Part shown: positions 9,293-18,647 of the stretch, one piece after another
Position numbering within the stretch: the first letter of the stretch is position 1
Layout: each line of letters starts with the position of its first letter
From: Psychrobacter sp. Cmf 22.2
GTDB lineage: Bacteria > Pseudomonadota > Gammaproteobacteria > Pseudomonadales > Moraxellaceae
Direction: 5' to 3'
Assembly: GCF_001921745.1 (NCBI RefSeq)
Contig: NZ_MRYA01000006.1
Span: forward strand, 101,579 to 165,578
Length of the DNA: 64,000 nucleotides
Made by a program: the position numbers and the translations under genes
The notes under the pieces: model-generated
Database searches by the model: none
What the model was told of the DNA's origin: nothing
What the model saw: the letters and a program-made list of their open reading frames with translations, nothing else

Positions 9293-9607
9293 AATGTCCT
9301 TTTACAGCACTGTTTATAGCATCTATAGTGACGAGGCTAATGATGAAAAGTTACTATCATGATGGGGTAGCGGTAGCTGGTTTGCAAGTTGGTTTTGACT
9401 ATAAAAGCAAAGTGTCTAGCAGACTACAAAGTCAGGCTATTGGGTACAATAGCGTTTAATGTAATTACTATTAAGCATTAGGCATAAAAAAACCTTACAA
9501 GCTGTGACCAGCTTATAAGGTTTTGCAAATCTAGCGTTTTACTTGATGCTATTGGTATAACTCTGAGAAAAAGACAACCATAACAGTAAAACGATAAACA
9601 GCTTTTA
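9293..9607. other. Spacer between rpsI and the lipid A acyltransferase
   Basis: About 315 bases without a coding frame I believe. It holds the strong hairpin terminator of the ribosomal operon (listed separately) and should hold the promoter of the acyltransferase. I could not pick a convincing -10/-35 pair. Confidence 0.6.
9486..9524 (-). terminator. Rho-independent terminator of rplM-rpsI
   Basis: Two 16-base arms (9489-9504 and 9509-9524) pair with one mismatch around a TGAC loop. On the minus strand the stem runs into a T tract. It lies about 80 bases after the rpsI stop. Confidence 0.88.
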
Positions 9608-9994
9608 TTAACGCTTCGAGAATTGTGGACGCTTACGTGCTTTACGTAGACCCAATTTCTTACGTTCAACTTGACGTGAATCACGAGTAACAAAACCAGC
9701 TGCTTTTAGCGTAGGTTTGTTGGTGTCATCAAGTTCGATTAATGCACGAGTAATACCGTGACGAATAGCACCTGCTTGACCACTAATACCACCACCTTTC
9801 ACAGTGATATAAAGATCATAGTCGTTAGGAGTATCTAATAGCTCTAATGGCTGACGAACGACCATACGTGAAGTTTCACGGCTAAAGTACTCATCAAGTG
9901 GCTTGCCGTTAACAACGATGCTACCAGTACCTTTTGCTAAAAAGACACGAGCAGTAGACGTCTTGCGGCGACCAGTTCCGTAATTGCGTTCCAT
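9608..9994 (-). CDS. rpsI: 30S ribosomal protein S9
   Basis: S9, 128 residues, the standard length. It starts with [15 protein letters not shown] and ends with the conserved [12 protein letters not shown] tail, whose last residues reach the P-site tRNA in the 30S subunit. Also visible are the family blocks [10 protein letters not shown] and [19 protein letters not shown]. It follows rplM by only 10 bases on the minus strand, the universal rplM-rpsI operon, and ends before a strong terminator. Confidence 0.99.
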   Translation of the reverse strand: MERNYGTGRRKTSTARVFLAKGTGSIVVNGKPLDEYFSRETSRMVVRQPLELLDTPNDYDLYITVKGGGISGQAGAIRHGITRALIELDDTNKPTLKAAGFVTRDSRQVERKKLGLRKARKRPQFSKR

Positions 9995-10004
9995 AAGTGA
10001 CTCC

Positions 10005-10433
10005 TTAGATGTCTAGTTCTTTAGGTTGCTGTGCAGTATGTGGATGTTCAGCACCTGCATATAGCTTTAGCTTTTTAATCATCGCATAGCCAAGAGGACC
10101 TTTTGGAAGCATACCCTTAACTGCTTTATGTAGAACATCTTCAGGCTTATGTGCAATCAGCTTTGTGAAGTTGGTTTCTTTAATACCGCCTGGATAACCA
10201 CTGTGACGATAGTATTTTTTATCTTGCGCTTTTTTACCCGTTACCGCGATTTTTTCTGCATTGATGACAACGATAAAGTCACCAGTATCTACGTGCGGAG
10301 TATAAGAAGTTTTATGCTTGCCACGTAAGCGAGTAGCGATTTGGGTGGCTAAGCGACCAAGGGTTTTGCCGTCAGCATCTACGACATACCAGTCATGGGT
10401 CACTTCAGCTGGTTTTGCACTAAGTGTTTTCAT
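10005..10433 (-). CDS. rplM: 50S ribosomal protein L13
   Basis: L13, 142 residues, matching the usual length. Family blocks are [16 protein letters not shown] near the N-terminus, the central [18 protein letters not shown], the [10 protein letters not shown] segment and the C-terminal [14 protein letters not shown]. It binds 23S rRNA early in assembly. It is the first gene of rplM-rpsI, preceded by a sigma-70 promoter and a hairpin-forming leader (both listed). In E. coli L13 represses its own operon; whether it does so here is inference. Confidence 0.99.
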   Translation of the reverse strand: MKTLSAKPAEVTHDWYVVDADGKTLGRLATQIATRLRGKHKTSYTPHVDTGDFIVVINAEKIAVTGKKAQDKKYYRHSGYPGGIKETNFTKLIAHKPEDVLHKAVKGMLPKGPLGYAMIKKLKLYAGAEHPHTAQQPKELDI

Positions 10434-10458
10434 GATAAAACCTTAAAATTAGAATTCA

Positions 10459-10489
10459 TTGAGAGTTTAGCTGGGAACGGGGCTCTCAA
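10459..10489 (-). promoter_or_regulatory. rplM: Leader hairpin of the rplM-rpsI mRNA
   Basis: TTGAGAG (10459-10465) and CTCTCAA (10483-10489) form a 7-bp stem with a 17-base loop, between the promoter and the rplM start. The position suits autogenous control by a ribosomal protein, as known for L13 in E. coli. The regulatory role is inference. Confidence 0.45.
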
Positions 10490-10503
10490 AAAACAGACTG
10501 CAT

Positions 10504-10532
10504 ATTATAAGCAGTAGCGCCTACGCTTGCAA
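10504..10532 (-). promoter_or_regulatory. Sigma-70 promoter of rplM-rpsI
   Basis: On the minus strand, TTGCAA (10532-10527) and TATAAT (10509-10504) are separated by exactly 17 bases. Transcription would start near 10497, leaving a leader of about 65 nt before the rplM ATG. Confidence 0.8.
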
Positions 10533-10629
10533 GCTGCATTGGGGTTTATTTTCGCCTTATATACATTAAACTGCAGCGTTAGACCAGTTTTTCAGCGGTT
10601 TTTAGCATTCATTAATGCAAGTTGCATGA

Positions 10630-11313
10630 TTATGACGATTCTAGTCTATAAAGTCCAGCCACAACTTGCCCCACTTTGGTCTGTTTGATAGCTTTAAATC
10701 TGCTTAACCCTTGCATTGTAAAGACTGCGCTTAGGGACTGAGCCAATTCATTTAATTGCTCATTTAAATCTTTATCCGCTTCTAGATAAATAAGCGTCTT
10801 TGTCGTGATTAACGACTGCTCAATTAAAGTGGTCAAAATGGGTTGCCATAAATCTTTAGCGTAAGGCGGATCAATAAAAACAATGTCGAACGGTTGTTTG
10901 AAATTCTTGTTTTGAGATAAGACATGCTCAGCATTGCCATGTAGGATTAGATAACTGTCAGTGTCGATATTCAACTGCTGAGAGCTTTTCAGTAGCATTT
11001 GGTACTGAGATTGATTGGTTTCGATAAATGTGCAGTGAGTTGCACCGCGAGATAAGGCTTCAAATCCTAGTACGCCACTGCCTGCACAGCTATCAAGGAC
11101 ACGCGCGCCATGCATATCGGCGAGTAACCAGTTAAATAGTGTTTCTCGCAAGCGATCTGGCGTCGGCCGTAAGCCATCAGCATCGATAAAATTTATACTA
11201 CGACGTTTAAATTGTCCACCAATAATACGTACTTTGCCCGCAGTGGCTTGTTTTTTATGATTTGTGTCACGCTTTGGGCTGCGCGATGTCGATGTTTTTG
11301 TATTTCTTTTCAT
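10630..11313 (-). CDS. rsmD: 16S rRNA (guanine(966)-N2)-methyltransferase RsmD
   Basis: RsmD, 227 residues, an SAM-dependent methyltransferase that modifies G966 of 16S rRNA. The conserved start of the fold is VRIIGGQFKRR, followed by LRPTPDRLRETLFNWL, motif I DSCAGSGVLGFEALSRGA, and the catalytic DPPY motif (FIDPPYAKDLW). About 28 basic and polar residues precede the conserved core. The gene starts 12 bases after the mrdA stop on the same strand, so the two are probably co-transcribed; the ATG has a weak RBS. Confidence 0.95.
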   Translation of the reverse strand: MKRNTKTSTSRSPKRDTNHKKQATAGKVRIIGGQFKRRSINFIDADGLRPTPDRLRETLFNWLLADMHGARVLDSCAGSGVLGFEALSRGATHCTFIETNQSQYQMLLKSSQQLNIDTDSYLILHGNAEHVLSQNKNFKQPFDIVFIDPPYAKDLWQPILTTLIEQSLITTKTLIYLEADKDLNEQLNELAQSLSAVFTMQGLSRFKAIKQTKVGQVVAGLYRLESS

Positions 11314-11325
11314 AATTGCTATTCT

Positions 11326-13305
11326 TTATTCGGTCGCTGTAGTAGTTGCTGCCTGCGCTTCTGCCTGTTCTTTTAATGCTTGTTCTTGATCGCGAATAGC
11401 ATCACGTTTAGCTTTGTCCAATGCTTTTTGATATTTAATAGCTTTTAGCTCATCGGGAGTTGGTGGCGTAATAGGGTCACTTTTACGCTGTAATACCCAG
11501 TAATCAAATAATGCGCGTCCAATAGGCGCTGCTACTGCACTACCGCCGCCGCCATTTTCAACCAGTACCGCAAGAGCAATTTGAGGGTCTTCTACGGGCG
11601 CAAAACCATTAAACCATGCATGATCCCAATGACGTTTATCTAGTGCCGATTTATTGTAGCTTTTACCTTGAGCGATAGATTTGACCTGTGCAGTACCTGT
11701 CTTGCCAGCGATACGATAGCGCGGGGTATAGATACCACGTGCCGTACCAGCTTTGACGGTATCTTCCATCGCATCATGCATACGTGTCCAATCAGAAGGT
11801 TTGCCATTAAAGTCAATCTTGCCATCAGGTTTGCTGATGACATCAATTTCTGCCGCACCTTCACTACTTTTTAGCAGATGCGGCGTAATATGATTGCCTT
11901 TACTTGCCATCATGGCAGTCGCATTAGCAATCTGTAGCGGCGTGGCCAGAAAATAACCTTGACCAATACTTACTGAGATGGTCTCGCCCGGTAACCAGCC
12001 TTTGTCATACGTATCTTCTTTCCATTTTGGAGAAGGCATGATACCTGATTTCTCATTCGGCAAATCAATACCCGTATCTTTACCAAAACCAAAGCGTACC
12101 ATCCAGTCATGTAAGCGCTGAATTCCCATTTCATACGCCAGCTTATAATAGTAAGTATCCACTGACATCATAATAGACTTTTTAAGATTCACTGAACCAT
12201 GGCCACCGCGCTTCCAGTCACGAAAACGATGTGAGTCGCCAGGCAAGCTAAAATAGCCAGGATCATAGATAGTCGTCTCCCAGTTTCTCAAGCCATAATG
12301 CAGCGCACCTAACCCTTCAAATGGTTTGATAGTCGAGGCTGGTGGATACATACCTTGTAGCGCGCGGTTATATAGCGGCTGATCGATATCTTCTCTTAAT
12401 GCATCGTAGTCTTTAAAAGAGATGCCTGAGATAAAAGGGTTAGGGTCATAACTTGGATTACTCACGAACGCTAACACATCACCATTCTTTGGATCTATCG
12501 CTACAATAGCTCCGCGGCGACCGTCAAGCTGCTGCTGAGCAATCGTTTGTAAACCGTAATCCAAACTTAAAGTGATATCGTTACCAGCGATAGGAGGCTT
12601 GGTATCTAATTGGCGTAGAATATTGCCATGAACATCCGTTTCCACCGACTGATAACCTGGCTGTCCAAGCAAAATATCTTCGTAATGCTGCTCAATACCA
12701 ATCTTGCCAATCAAATCAGTACCTGCATAACGGTCTTTATCAATACGTTTGGTCTCTTTGTCATTGATACGGCCAACATAACCAATAACGTGGGCAAACA
12801 GTTCATCGTAGGGATAAGAGCGAGTCAATTTGCTTTGGATAGTAACACCCCGAAAAAACGGCTTACGCTCACTAAACTGTGCAACCTGCTTTTCCGTTAA
12901 ATCAATCTTGATGGTCACAGGATCGTTTTTACTTTTACTCAGTCTTGCCAAAATGTCAGTAATATCAGTGTCTGTCAAAGCAAAGATAGGTGCAAGTAAG
13001 CTTAAAGTACGTTCTGGATCTTCTACCTCATCGGGGCTCAGCATGGCAGTAAACACAGGCTGATTGTCAGCAAGTAATACGCCGTTACGATCATAAATAT
13101 AACCACGGCTGGGCGGTGCAGATATGAGCTTGATGCGATTATTGTCAGCCTGAGTTTTGTATTTATCATGAGCGTACACTTGTAGATAACCGTAACGCAG
13201 TAATAAAACACTCATACCTAGAAATATGAATAAACCAAGAATAAGAATACGGCGCATAAAAACGCGGTTGACCTGCTCGGTGTCTGGGATAAGCGATTTA
13301 TTCAT
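11326..13305 (-). CDS. mrdA: Penicillin-binding protein 2 (elongasome transpeptidase)
   Basis: PBP2, 659 residues, the class B transpeptidase that cross-links peptidoglycan during cell elongation with RodA. One N-terminal membrane helix (ILILGLFIFLGMSVLLL) is followed by the dimerisation domain with SRGYIYDRNGVLLADN, then the transpeptidase domain. Active-site motifs are S324-x-x-K327 (PPASTIKPFEG), SVD at 381-383 (SxD as is usual in PBP2) and K535-T-G. A charged Ala/Gln-rich tail of about 50 residues ends the protein. rodA is not next to it here; rsmD follows instead. Confidence 0.96.
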   Translation of the reverse strand: MNKSLIPDTEQVNRVFMRRILILGLFIFLGMSVLLLRYGYLQVYAHDKYKTQADNNRIKLISAPPSRGYIYDRNGVLLADNQPVFTAMLSPDEVEDPERTLSLLAPIFALTDTDITDILARLSKSKNDPVTIKIDLTEKQVAQFSERKPFFRGVTIQSKLTRSYPYDELFAHVIGYVGRINDKETKRIDKDRYAGTDLIGKIGIEQHYEDILLGQPGYQSVETDVHGNILRQLDTKPPIAGNDITLSLDYGLQTIAQQQLDGRRGAIVAIDPKNGDVLAFVSNPSYDPNPFISGISFKDYDALREDIDQPLYNRALQGMYPPASTIKPFEGLGALHYGLRNWETTIYDPGYFSLPGDSHRFRDWKRGGHGSVNLKKSIMMSVDTYYYKLAYEMGIQRLHDWMVRFGFGKDTGIDLPNEKSGIMPSPKWKEDTYDKGWLPGETISVSIGQGYFLATPLQIANATAMMASKGNHITPHLLKSSEGAAEIDVISKPDGKIDFNGKPSDWTRMHDAMEDTVKAGTARGIYTPRYRIAGKTGTAQVKSIAQGKSYNKSALDKRHWDHAWFNGFAPVEDPQIALAVLVENGGGGSAVAAPIGRALFDYWVLQRKSDPITPPTPDELKAIKYQKALDKAKRDAIRDQEQALKEQAEAQAATTTATE

Positions 13306-13832
13306 GTAAAGTTAGTACCAATGAGCGCAGTGGATAAAGCAAAAATTACTTTGGTAAAGGAATGCTGTGAAAAGGTATTTAAGCAAATGCAGACAATAAA
13401 AACAATCATTTCAAGTACATGGAGTAAATGACCCTATAATATTGAATCATAGATTTAAAAGTGTATTGCTATTATTGCTATGCGACAAATTATAACAGAA
13501 TGTAATAAATTGCGCTGAACCTGTCAGCTTATTTGTTAATAGATTCTCATATGCTATTAATAGCACTATTCGTAGACTATTTTAAAGGAGCAGTGTTAGT
13601 TAACAAATCTAAGTCAGACGCATGATATTGTCATGTATAGTCACAACTTGGCTTAGGTGTATATGTGCTAATGAACGGCAAGTATGCTAAAATCAGGCGA
13701 TTTATTTTGTAGTGTTTATTTGTCACTAAGGTGCTGCTTTTATCAGGGTCCATAGTCCCTAAGCGTTTTTTTAAAATACCAACAAACGACAATAGATTAA
13801 CGAGAATCGTTACGTCAGAGGCAGGAAGAGTC
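13306..13832. other. Divergent spacer between mrdA and the DUF445 gene
   Basis: About 527 bases without a credible gene. It must hold the mrdA promoter (minus) and the DUF445 promoter (plus). A minus-strand TATAAT lies at 13494-13489 but with no good -35. A perfect 14-bp palindrome (TGCTATTAATAGCA, 13552-13565) could be an operator. I see no RNA gene. Confidence 0.5.
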
Positions 13833-15167
13833 ATGGTCGCAACCTCAATATGGCAAACGATCGCCGAGCATCCAGAATTTTTTGCCATGCTGACCATCCC
13901 ACCAGTGACAGCGTTAGTCACTTGGTTGCATGTATGGATGGCATTGAAAATGCTGTTTTACCCCATTAGGTTTTGGGGTATACGTATACCTAATTTCCCG
14001 TTTTTTGGTTTGCCTGGACTTGGCTGGCAAGGTATCGTCCCACGTAAAGCTGGGAAAATCTCTGGAGTGATTGTCGATCAAACACTCTCAAAGCTTGGCT
14101 CACTTGAAGAGTTTTTTCAGGCGATGGAGCCTGAGCAGATGGCGGCTTTTATCACTGATACGGTTGATAAAAACCTTGAGCCACTTATTGATGAGATTAT
14201 GCTGGAGCATTCTGGGGCGTTATGGGGCAGTCTGCCGTATGCATTAAAACGCCGTATCTATACGCAAGCGCACCAAGAGCTACCGGACATCATGCAATCT
14301 TTGGTGACTGATCTGACATACCATGTTGAAGATTTGGTCGATATGCGTCAAATGATCGTGAACAAGATGGAAAGCGATCGACGTTTAATGGTAAACATGT
14401 TTTTAAGAGTTGGCCAACATGAGATCAACTTTATTTGGCATATCAGTGCTTTAATTGGATTGGTCTTTGGTATTATCCAAATGTTTATCTTTTTGGTCGT
14501 ACCACAGCATTGGACAGTGCCATTCTTTGCTGCTATTTGGGGCTTGCTGACTAATTGGATTGCAATTTGGATGGTATTTAATCCAGTAGAGCCACGCTTT
14601 GTTTCTTATATAAAAGTTTTTGAGCGTTGTGATGGCTTTCCTTTTATAAAGCCGACGCTACCGCATATCGCGAAGTTTCGTTTCCAAGGCGGCTTTATGA
14701 AGCGCCAAGAAGAAGTATCTGAAGTGTTCGCTGAGATCGTAGTCAACGACCTTGTGACTTTAGAGAATATTATGAATGAGATGATGTATGGAGATCGAGC
14801 GGCGCAAACGCGTGAGCTGATGAAGTCGCACCTTTATCAGATATTAGAGTCGCCAGTGGTTCGAACGACTTTGCGTATGGGACTGGGTCGCCGTGAGTAT
14901 GGACAATTGAAAAATACCATTATCAATAAGTCGATCACTGCTACGATGGTGCCACTTCGAGATCCTGAACTCAACGAGAGCCGCGCAAGCAAAATATTTG
15001 GTCTGTTTCGTGATCGTATTCGTGCTTTATCGCCTTATGAGTTTCAAAACTTATTGCGTCCAGCATTCCGTGAGGATGAGATGACGTTGATCGTGCTTGG
15101 TGGTTTGACTGGGTTTTTAGCAGGTTGGTTGCATCTTGTTTTAGTGTTCTTTCCTGCGGTGCAGTAA
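13833..15167 (+). CDS. DUF445 family membrane protein
   Basis: A DUF445 protein of about 445 residues. I chose the ATG at 13833 (MVATSIWQ) because an AGGAAGAG RBS precedes it; the frame opens at a GTG at 13731, but those 34 residues look non-conserved. It has an N-terminal hydrophobic stretch, a helical middle with charged residues (FITDTVDKNLEPLIDEIMLE), two central membrane helices (HISALIGLVFGIIQMFIFLV and FFAAIWGLLTNWIAIWMVF), and a final hydrophobic anchor. DUF445 members are poorly characterised inner-membrane proteins. It stands alone upstream of ccmF with a gap of 258 bases, so a role in cytochrome maturation is not implied. Confidence 0.8.
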   Translation: MVATSIWQTIAEHPEFFAMLTIPPVTALVTWLHVWMALKMLFYPIRFWGIRIPNFPFFGLPGLGWQGIVPRKAGKISGVIVDQTLSKLGSLEEFFQAMEPEQMAAFITDTVDKNLEPLIDEIMLEHSGALWGSLPYALKRRIYTQAHQELPDIMQSLVTDLTYHVEDLVDMRQMIVNKMESDRRLMVNMFLRVGQHEINFIWHISALIGLVFGIIQMFIFLVVPQHWTVPFFAAIWGLLTNWIAIWMVFNPVEPRFVSYIKVFERCDGFPFIKPTLPHIAKFRFQGGFMKRQEEVSEVFAEIVVNDLVTLENIMNEMMYGDRAAQTRELMKSHLYQILESPVVRTTLRMGLGRREYGQLKNTIINKSITATMVPLRDPELNESRASKIFGLFRDRIRALSPYEFQNLLRPAFREDEMTLIVLGGLTGFLAGWLHLVLVFFPAVQ

Positions 15168-15425
15168 CCAATGATTTTGTTATAAAAACGTTTTGTAATT
15201 CTAAGTAGTCAATAAACACGTATAGAAAATCAGTATTAAGTTAGATAGTCAATTCAAAATTTATCTTTACAAGGGAGTTGGAGGCTAATCGTACAGGTGT
15301 ATGGTTGGCAAAGCTTGCGTTGTTTTGATTTTGACATGAGTAGACTATAGGTGCTTTTCAATGAATAAAAGCCCAATCCGCCACAGTAAACTATGACCGT
15401 ATTAGGGTAAACAGGGTTAGATTGT

Positions 15426-17438
15426 ATGTTAATCACAGAATTGGGTTATTTTGCCTTACTGGCTGCCTTTGTGTTGGCAATTTTGCAAGTTGTGTTGCCA
15501 ACCATTGGTGTTATGCGTCATCAGGTCGCTTGGCAACGTCTTGCACCAAGTTTGGCTTGGGCGCAGTTTGCAGCGATGATTGTGTCGTTTGCAGCGCTGA
15601 TGGCAGGCTTTTATTATAATGATTTTAGCCTAGTCTATGTTGCACAGCACTCTAACACTTTATTGCCTTGGTATTACAAGCTATCAGCAACTTGGGGTGG
15701 TCACGAAGGGTCTTTACTGCTGTGGATGACCATCATGGCGACATGGTGTGCGCTTGTGTCTTATTTTAGTCGTGGCTTGCCGTTATCGATGCGAGCACGA
15801 GTGTTGGTCATTTTGGCAGCGGTACAGATGATGATGTTAGCGATGCTGATTTTTACCTCATCGCCATTTAATCGTACTCTGCCAAACATACCTGTCGATG
15901 GTGCGGATCTGAATCCGGTACTGCAAGATTTTGGTCTGATTATTCACCCACCTATGCTATACATGGGTTATGTGGGTATGGTTGTGCCCTTTGCTTTTTG
16001 TATGGCGGCATTGTGGGAGGGGCGTCTGGATGCGGTATGGACACGCTGGTCACGCCCTTGGGCCTTAGCTGCTTGGGGTTTTTTGACCATCGGTATCGCA
16101 TTAGGTTCATGGTGGGCTTACTACGAGCTTGGTTGGGGCGGTTGGTGGTTTTGGGATCCAGTAGAAAACGCGTCACTCATGCCTTGGCTTGCTGGAACAG
16201 CGTTATTACATTCGTTGGCAGTGACCGAGAAGCGCGGTGTATTCAAAGCTTGGACAATTATGCTAGCGATTTTTGCGTTTGCATTGAGTCTACTAGGGAC
16301 GTTTTTGGTACGTTCAGGGGTCATTACTTCGGTACATTCGTTCGCCGCTGATCCCACACGTGGTTTAGTCATTCTAGCCATCCTTGGTATTATCGTAGGC
16401 GGTGGTCTATTGATGTTTGCAGTACGAGGTTGGCGTTTGACGGTTGAAAGTCAGTATCAGCTTATCTCGCGTGAGTCATTCTTGGTTATTAACAACGCCA
16501 TTATTCTGATTGCCACTTTAGTGGTCTTGCTTGGTACGCTTTATCCGATTATTGCAGATGCTTTCAATTTAGGTCAAGTATCCGTCGGCCCTCCTTATTT
16601 TAATGCATTGTTTGTCCCTTTGACTTGGTTATTACTGCTTGCCATGGGTATGGGCTCTAACATTCGCTGGAAAAAGGACAAGCGTCCGCTGCTCGGCGTC
16701 GGTATGGTCATCGCAGCCAGTAGTCTGATATTGGCGGCGATCATCGCTTACTTTGTCCATCCATCATCTATGCTAAATATTGGTGTGACTTTGGCAGTAA
16801 GCTTTTGGGTACTGTTATGGATGATTATTGATTTTAGAGATAAAACTAAAAATGCACCAAGTATGGTCAATGGACTGCGCCAACTGCGTCTTAGTTATTG
16901 GGGACAGCAAACTGCTCATATTGGGGTTTTAATCGCAGCGATTGGCGTGGCTTTTACCAGTAGCTTGAGTATTGAGCGCGATGTGGCTCTTGGACCTAAT
17001 GATACTGTCCATGTTCAAGGCTATGATTTTACTGTTAAAGACTTTCGTGAAGTAAAAGGAAGTAATTTTGATAGTATTCAAGCACAGGTGGCGGTCACGA
17101 AAGATGGGCGCGACGTTACAGTCTTATACCCTGAAAAGCGTACCTATATCATTAGTATGATGCCAATGACGGAAGCTGCGATTGACGCGAGTCTCATGCG
17201 CGACTTGTACGTCGCGCTTGGCGAGCCGATCGCTGAAGGTAGCAATCAATGGGCAGTGCGTATCTATGTAAAACCCTTGATTCGCTGGATATGGTTAGGG
17301 TCGATTATTATGGCTTTAGGAGCGCTGATTAGTATGTTGGATAACCGCTATCGTATTAAGAAAGTCAAAGCGTCACATAAGGTTGCTGATACTGTTAATA
17401 GTGCAGCCGTACCCGCAACGACGCTTGGGGAGAAATAA
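15426..17438 (+). CDS. ccmF: Cytochrome c heme lyase subunit CcmF
   Basis: CcmF, 670 residues, a polytopic inner-membrane protein that attaches heme from CcmE to apocytochrome c with CcmH and CcmI. It has about 14-15 hydrophobic helices, the tryptophan-rich WWD heme-handling segment (GGWWFWDPVENASLMPWL), conserved His residues (GLIIHPPMLYMGYVG), and a large periplasmic domain near the C-terminus (residues about 515-610). It heads a tight ccmF-ccmG-ccmH-ccmI operon: ccmG starts one base after its stop. The usual upstream genes ccmA-E are absent. Confidence 0.97.
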   Translation: MLITELGYFALLAAFVLAILQVVLPTIGVMRHQVAWQRLAPSLAWAQFAAMIVSFAALMAGFYYNDFSLVYVAQHSNTLLPWYYKLSATWGGHEGSLLLWMTIMATWCALVSYFSRGLPLSMRARVLVILAAVQMMMLAMLIFTSSPFNRTLPNIPVDGADLNPVLQDFGLIIHPPMLYMGYVGMVVPFAFCMAALWEGRLDAVWTRWSRPWALAAWGFLTIGIALGSWWAYYELGWGGWWFWDPVENASLMPWLAGTALLHSLAVTEKRGVFKAWTIMLAIFAFALSLLGTFLVRSGVITSVHSFAADPTRGLVILAILGIIVGGGLLMFAVRGWRLTVESQYQLISRESFLVINNAIILIATLVVLLGTLYPIIADAFNLGQVSVGPPYFNALFVPLTWLLLLAMGMGSNIRWKKDKRPLLGVGMVIAASSLILAAIIAYFVHPSSMLNIGVTLAVSFWVLLWMIIDFRDKTKNAPSMVNGLRQLRLSYWGQQTAHIGVLIAAIGVAFTSSLSIERDVALGPNDTVHVQGYDFTVKDFREVKGSNFDSIQAQVAVTKDGRDVTVLYPEKRTYIISMMPMTEAAIDASLMRDLYVALGEPIAEGSNQWAVRIYVKPLIRWIWLGSIIMALGALISMLDNRYRIKKVKASHKVADTVNSAAVPATTLGEK

Positions 17439-17439
17439 G

Positions 17440-18093
17440 ATGAGTCAATCGGATAAGACCCCTAACAACCAGCAGAACAAGGCACAGCATCATAAGACGA
17501 TGAATAAAAAACAACTCAAAGTATGGTTTTTAGTGCCGTTTATTGTGTTTTTGGGACTAATGGTAATGCTTTATATGCGCTTGGGTAAGCCTACTGATAT
17601 TGTGGCTAATATGGCTCTTGAGCGGCCAGTACCTGCATTTGAGCTACCGTTGTTGTCAGACACTAGCCGTATTATGACCAATGACAATTTGCCCGATAAA
17701 CCGTTTTTGATGAATATCTGGGGCTCTTGGTGTCCAACTTGTGTTATTGAACATCCGTTTTTGATGGAGCTAGAAGAGCGCGGTGTCAATTTGGTTGGTG
17801 TCAATTACAAAGATGATATTGGTGATGCGCTAAGCTATTTGAACCGAGGTGGCGATCCGTTTTCGATGTCCATTCAAGATTTATCAGGTCAGTTTGCACT
17901 AGATCTAGGTTTAACTGGAGCTCCTGAAACCTTTATCGTTGATGGCGAGGGTATTATACGTCAGCACATTGTTGGAGAGGTTAACGAGGCCAACTGGCAA
18001 GAACGTATCATGCCTTGCTTGATGGTACTTAATGAAGCCAATAAAAATGGCAGCAGCCCAGATCCAAGTCAAGTTGGGGAGGCATGCAAATGA
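17440..18093 (+). CDS. ccmG: Thiol:disulfide interchange protein CcmG/DsbE
   Basis: CcmG, 217 residues from the ATG at 17440, which has a GGGGAGA RBS overlapping the end of ccmF. A cytoplasmic polar tail of about 25 residues precedes one membrane anchor (VWFLVPFIVFLGLMVMLYM), then a periplasmic thioredoxin fold with the redox motif WCPTC (C98, C101) and the cis-proline region GAPETFIVD. It keeps apocytochrome cysteines or CcmH reduced for heme attachment. The polar tail is longer than in E. coli. Its end overlaps ccmH by ten bases. Confidence 0.95.
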   Translation: MSQSDKTPNNQQNKAQHHKTMNKKQLKVWFLVPFIVFLGLMVMLYMRLGKPTDIVANMALERPVPAFELPLLSDTSRIMTNDNLPDKPFLMNIWGSWCPTCVIEHPFLMELEERGVNLVGVNYKDDIGDALSYLNRGGDPFSMSIQDLSGQFALDLGLTGAPETFIVDGEGIIRQHIVGEVNEANWQERIMPCLMVLNEANKNGSSPDPSQVGEACK

Positions 18094-18647
18094 AAGCCGC
18101 TCAAATAACAACGGCTATTGTACTAAGGTTAGTAAGCCTTGTATTGGCGTGCCTACTGAGTATGACAGCTTACGCAGCAATCGATGTTTACGACTTTGAT
18201 TCAGTGCAGCAAGAAGCTCAGTATCGCGGACTGATTGAGGAGCTGCGTTGCCCTAAATGTCAAAACCAAAACCTTGCAGGCTCTGATGCGCCGATTGCAC
18301 AAGATTTAAAGCAAAAAACTTACGACATGGTTAAGGATGGACGTAGTGACGCAGAGATACGCAGCTATATGCAAGAGCGTTATGGTGATTTTATTACTTA
18401 CAAGCCGCCTGTCCGCCCATCAACATGGATACTGTGGTTTTTTCCACCGTTATTATTGCTCTTTTTGATTGCCGGCTGGTTTTGGCAGAGTAAACGTCGA
18501 CAACTGGCGGCTCAAGGCGTTACTAATAAGATAGTTGATAGCCCTGCCGCAGCGTTGACGCCTGCAGAAAAGGCTGAACTGGATCGTCTGTTATCACGTT
18601 CAAACAGTATTGATCACGATGTCACAAGCAAAGAGGACAAAAAATGA
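18084..18647 (+). CDS. ccmH: Cytochrome c-type biogenesis protein CcmH (CcmL/NrfF family)
   Basis: CcmH, 187 residues. A signal peptide (residues 1-31, ending near TAYAA) leads to the redox motif LRCPKCQNQNL (C56, C59) that handles apocytochrome thiols in the periplasm. A membrane anchor follows (WILWFFPPLLLLFLIAGWFW), then a short cytoplasmic tail. It corresponds only to the N-terminal part of the fused E. coli CcmH; the TPR part is the separate next gene, ccmI, which overlaps it by 4 bases. Confidence 0.95.
   Translation: MQMKAAQITTAIVLRLVSLVLACLLSMTAYAAIDVYDFDSVQQEAQYRGLIEELRCPKCQNQNLAGSDAPIAQDLKQKTYDMVKDGRSDAEIRSYMQERYGDFITYKPPVRPSTWILWFFPPLLLLFLIAGWFWQSKRRQLAAQGVTNKIVDSPAAALTPAEKAELDRLLSRSNSIDHDVTSKEDKK

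Noticed and set aside
13731..13832. Upstream GTG start for the DUF445 gene
   Set aside because: The ATG at 13833 has a strong RBS, and the extra 34 residues look non-conserved and lack a membrane pattern.
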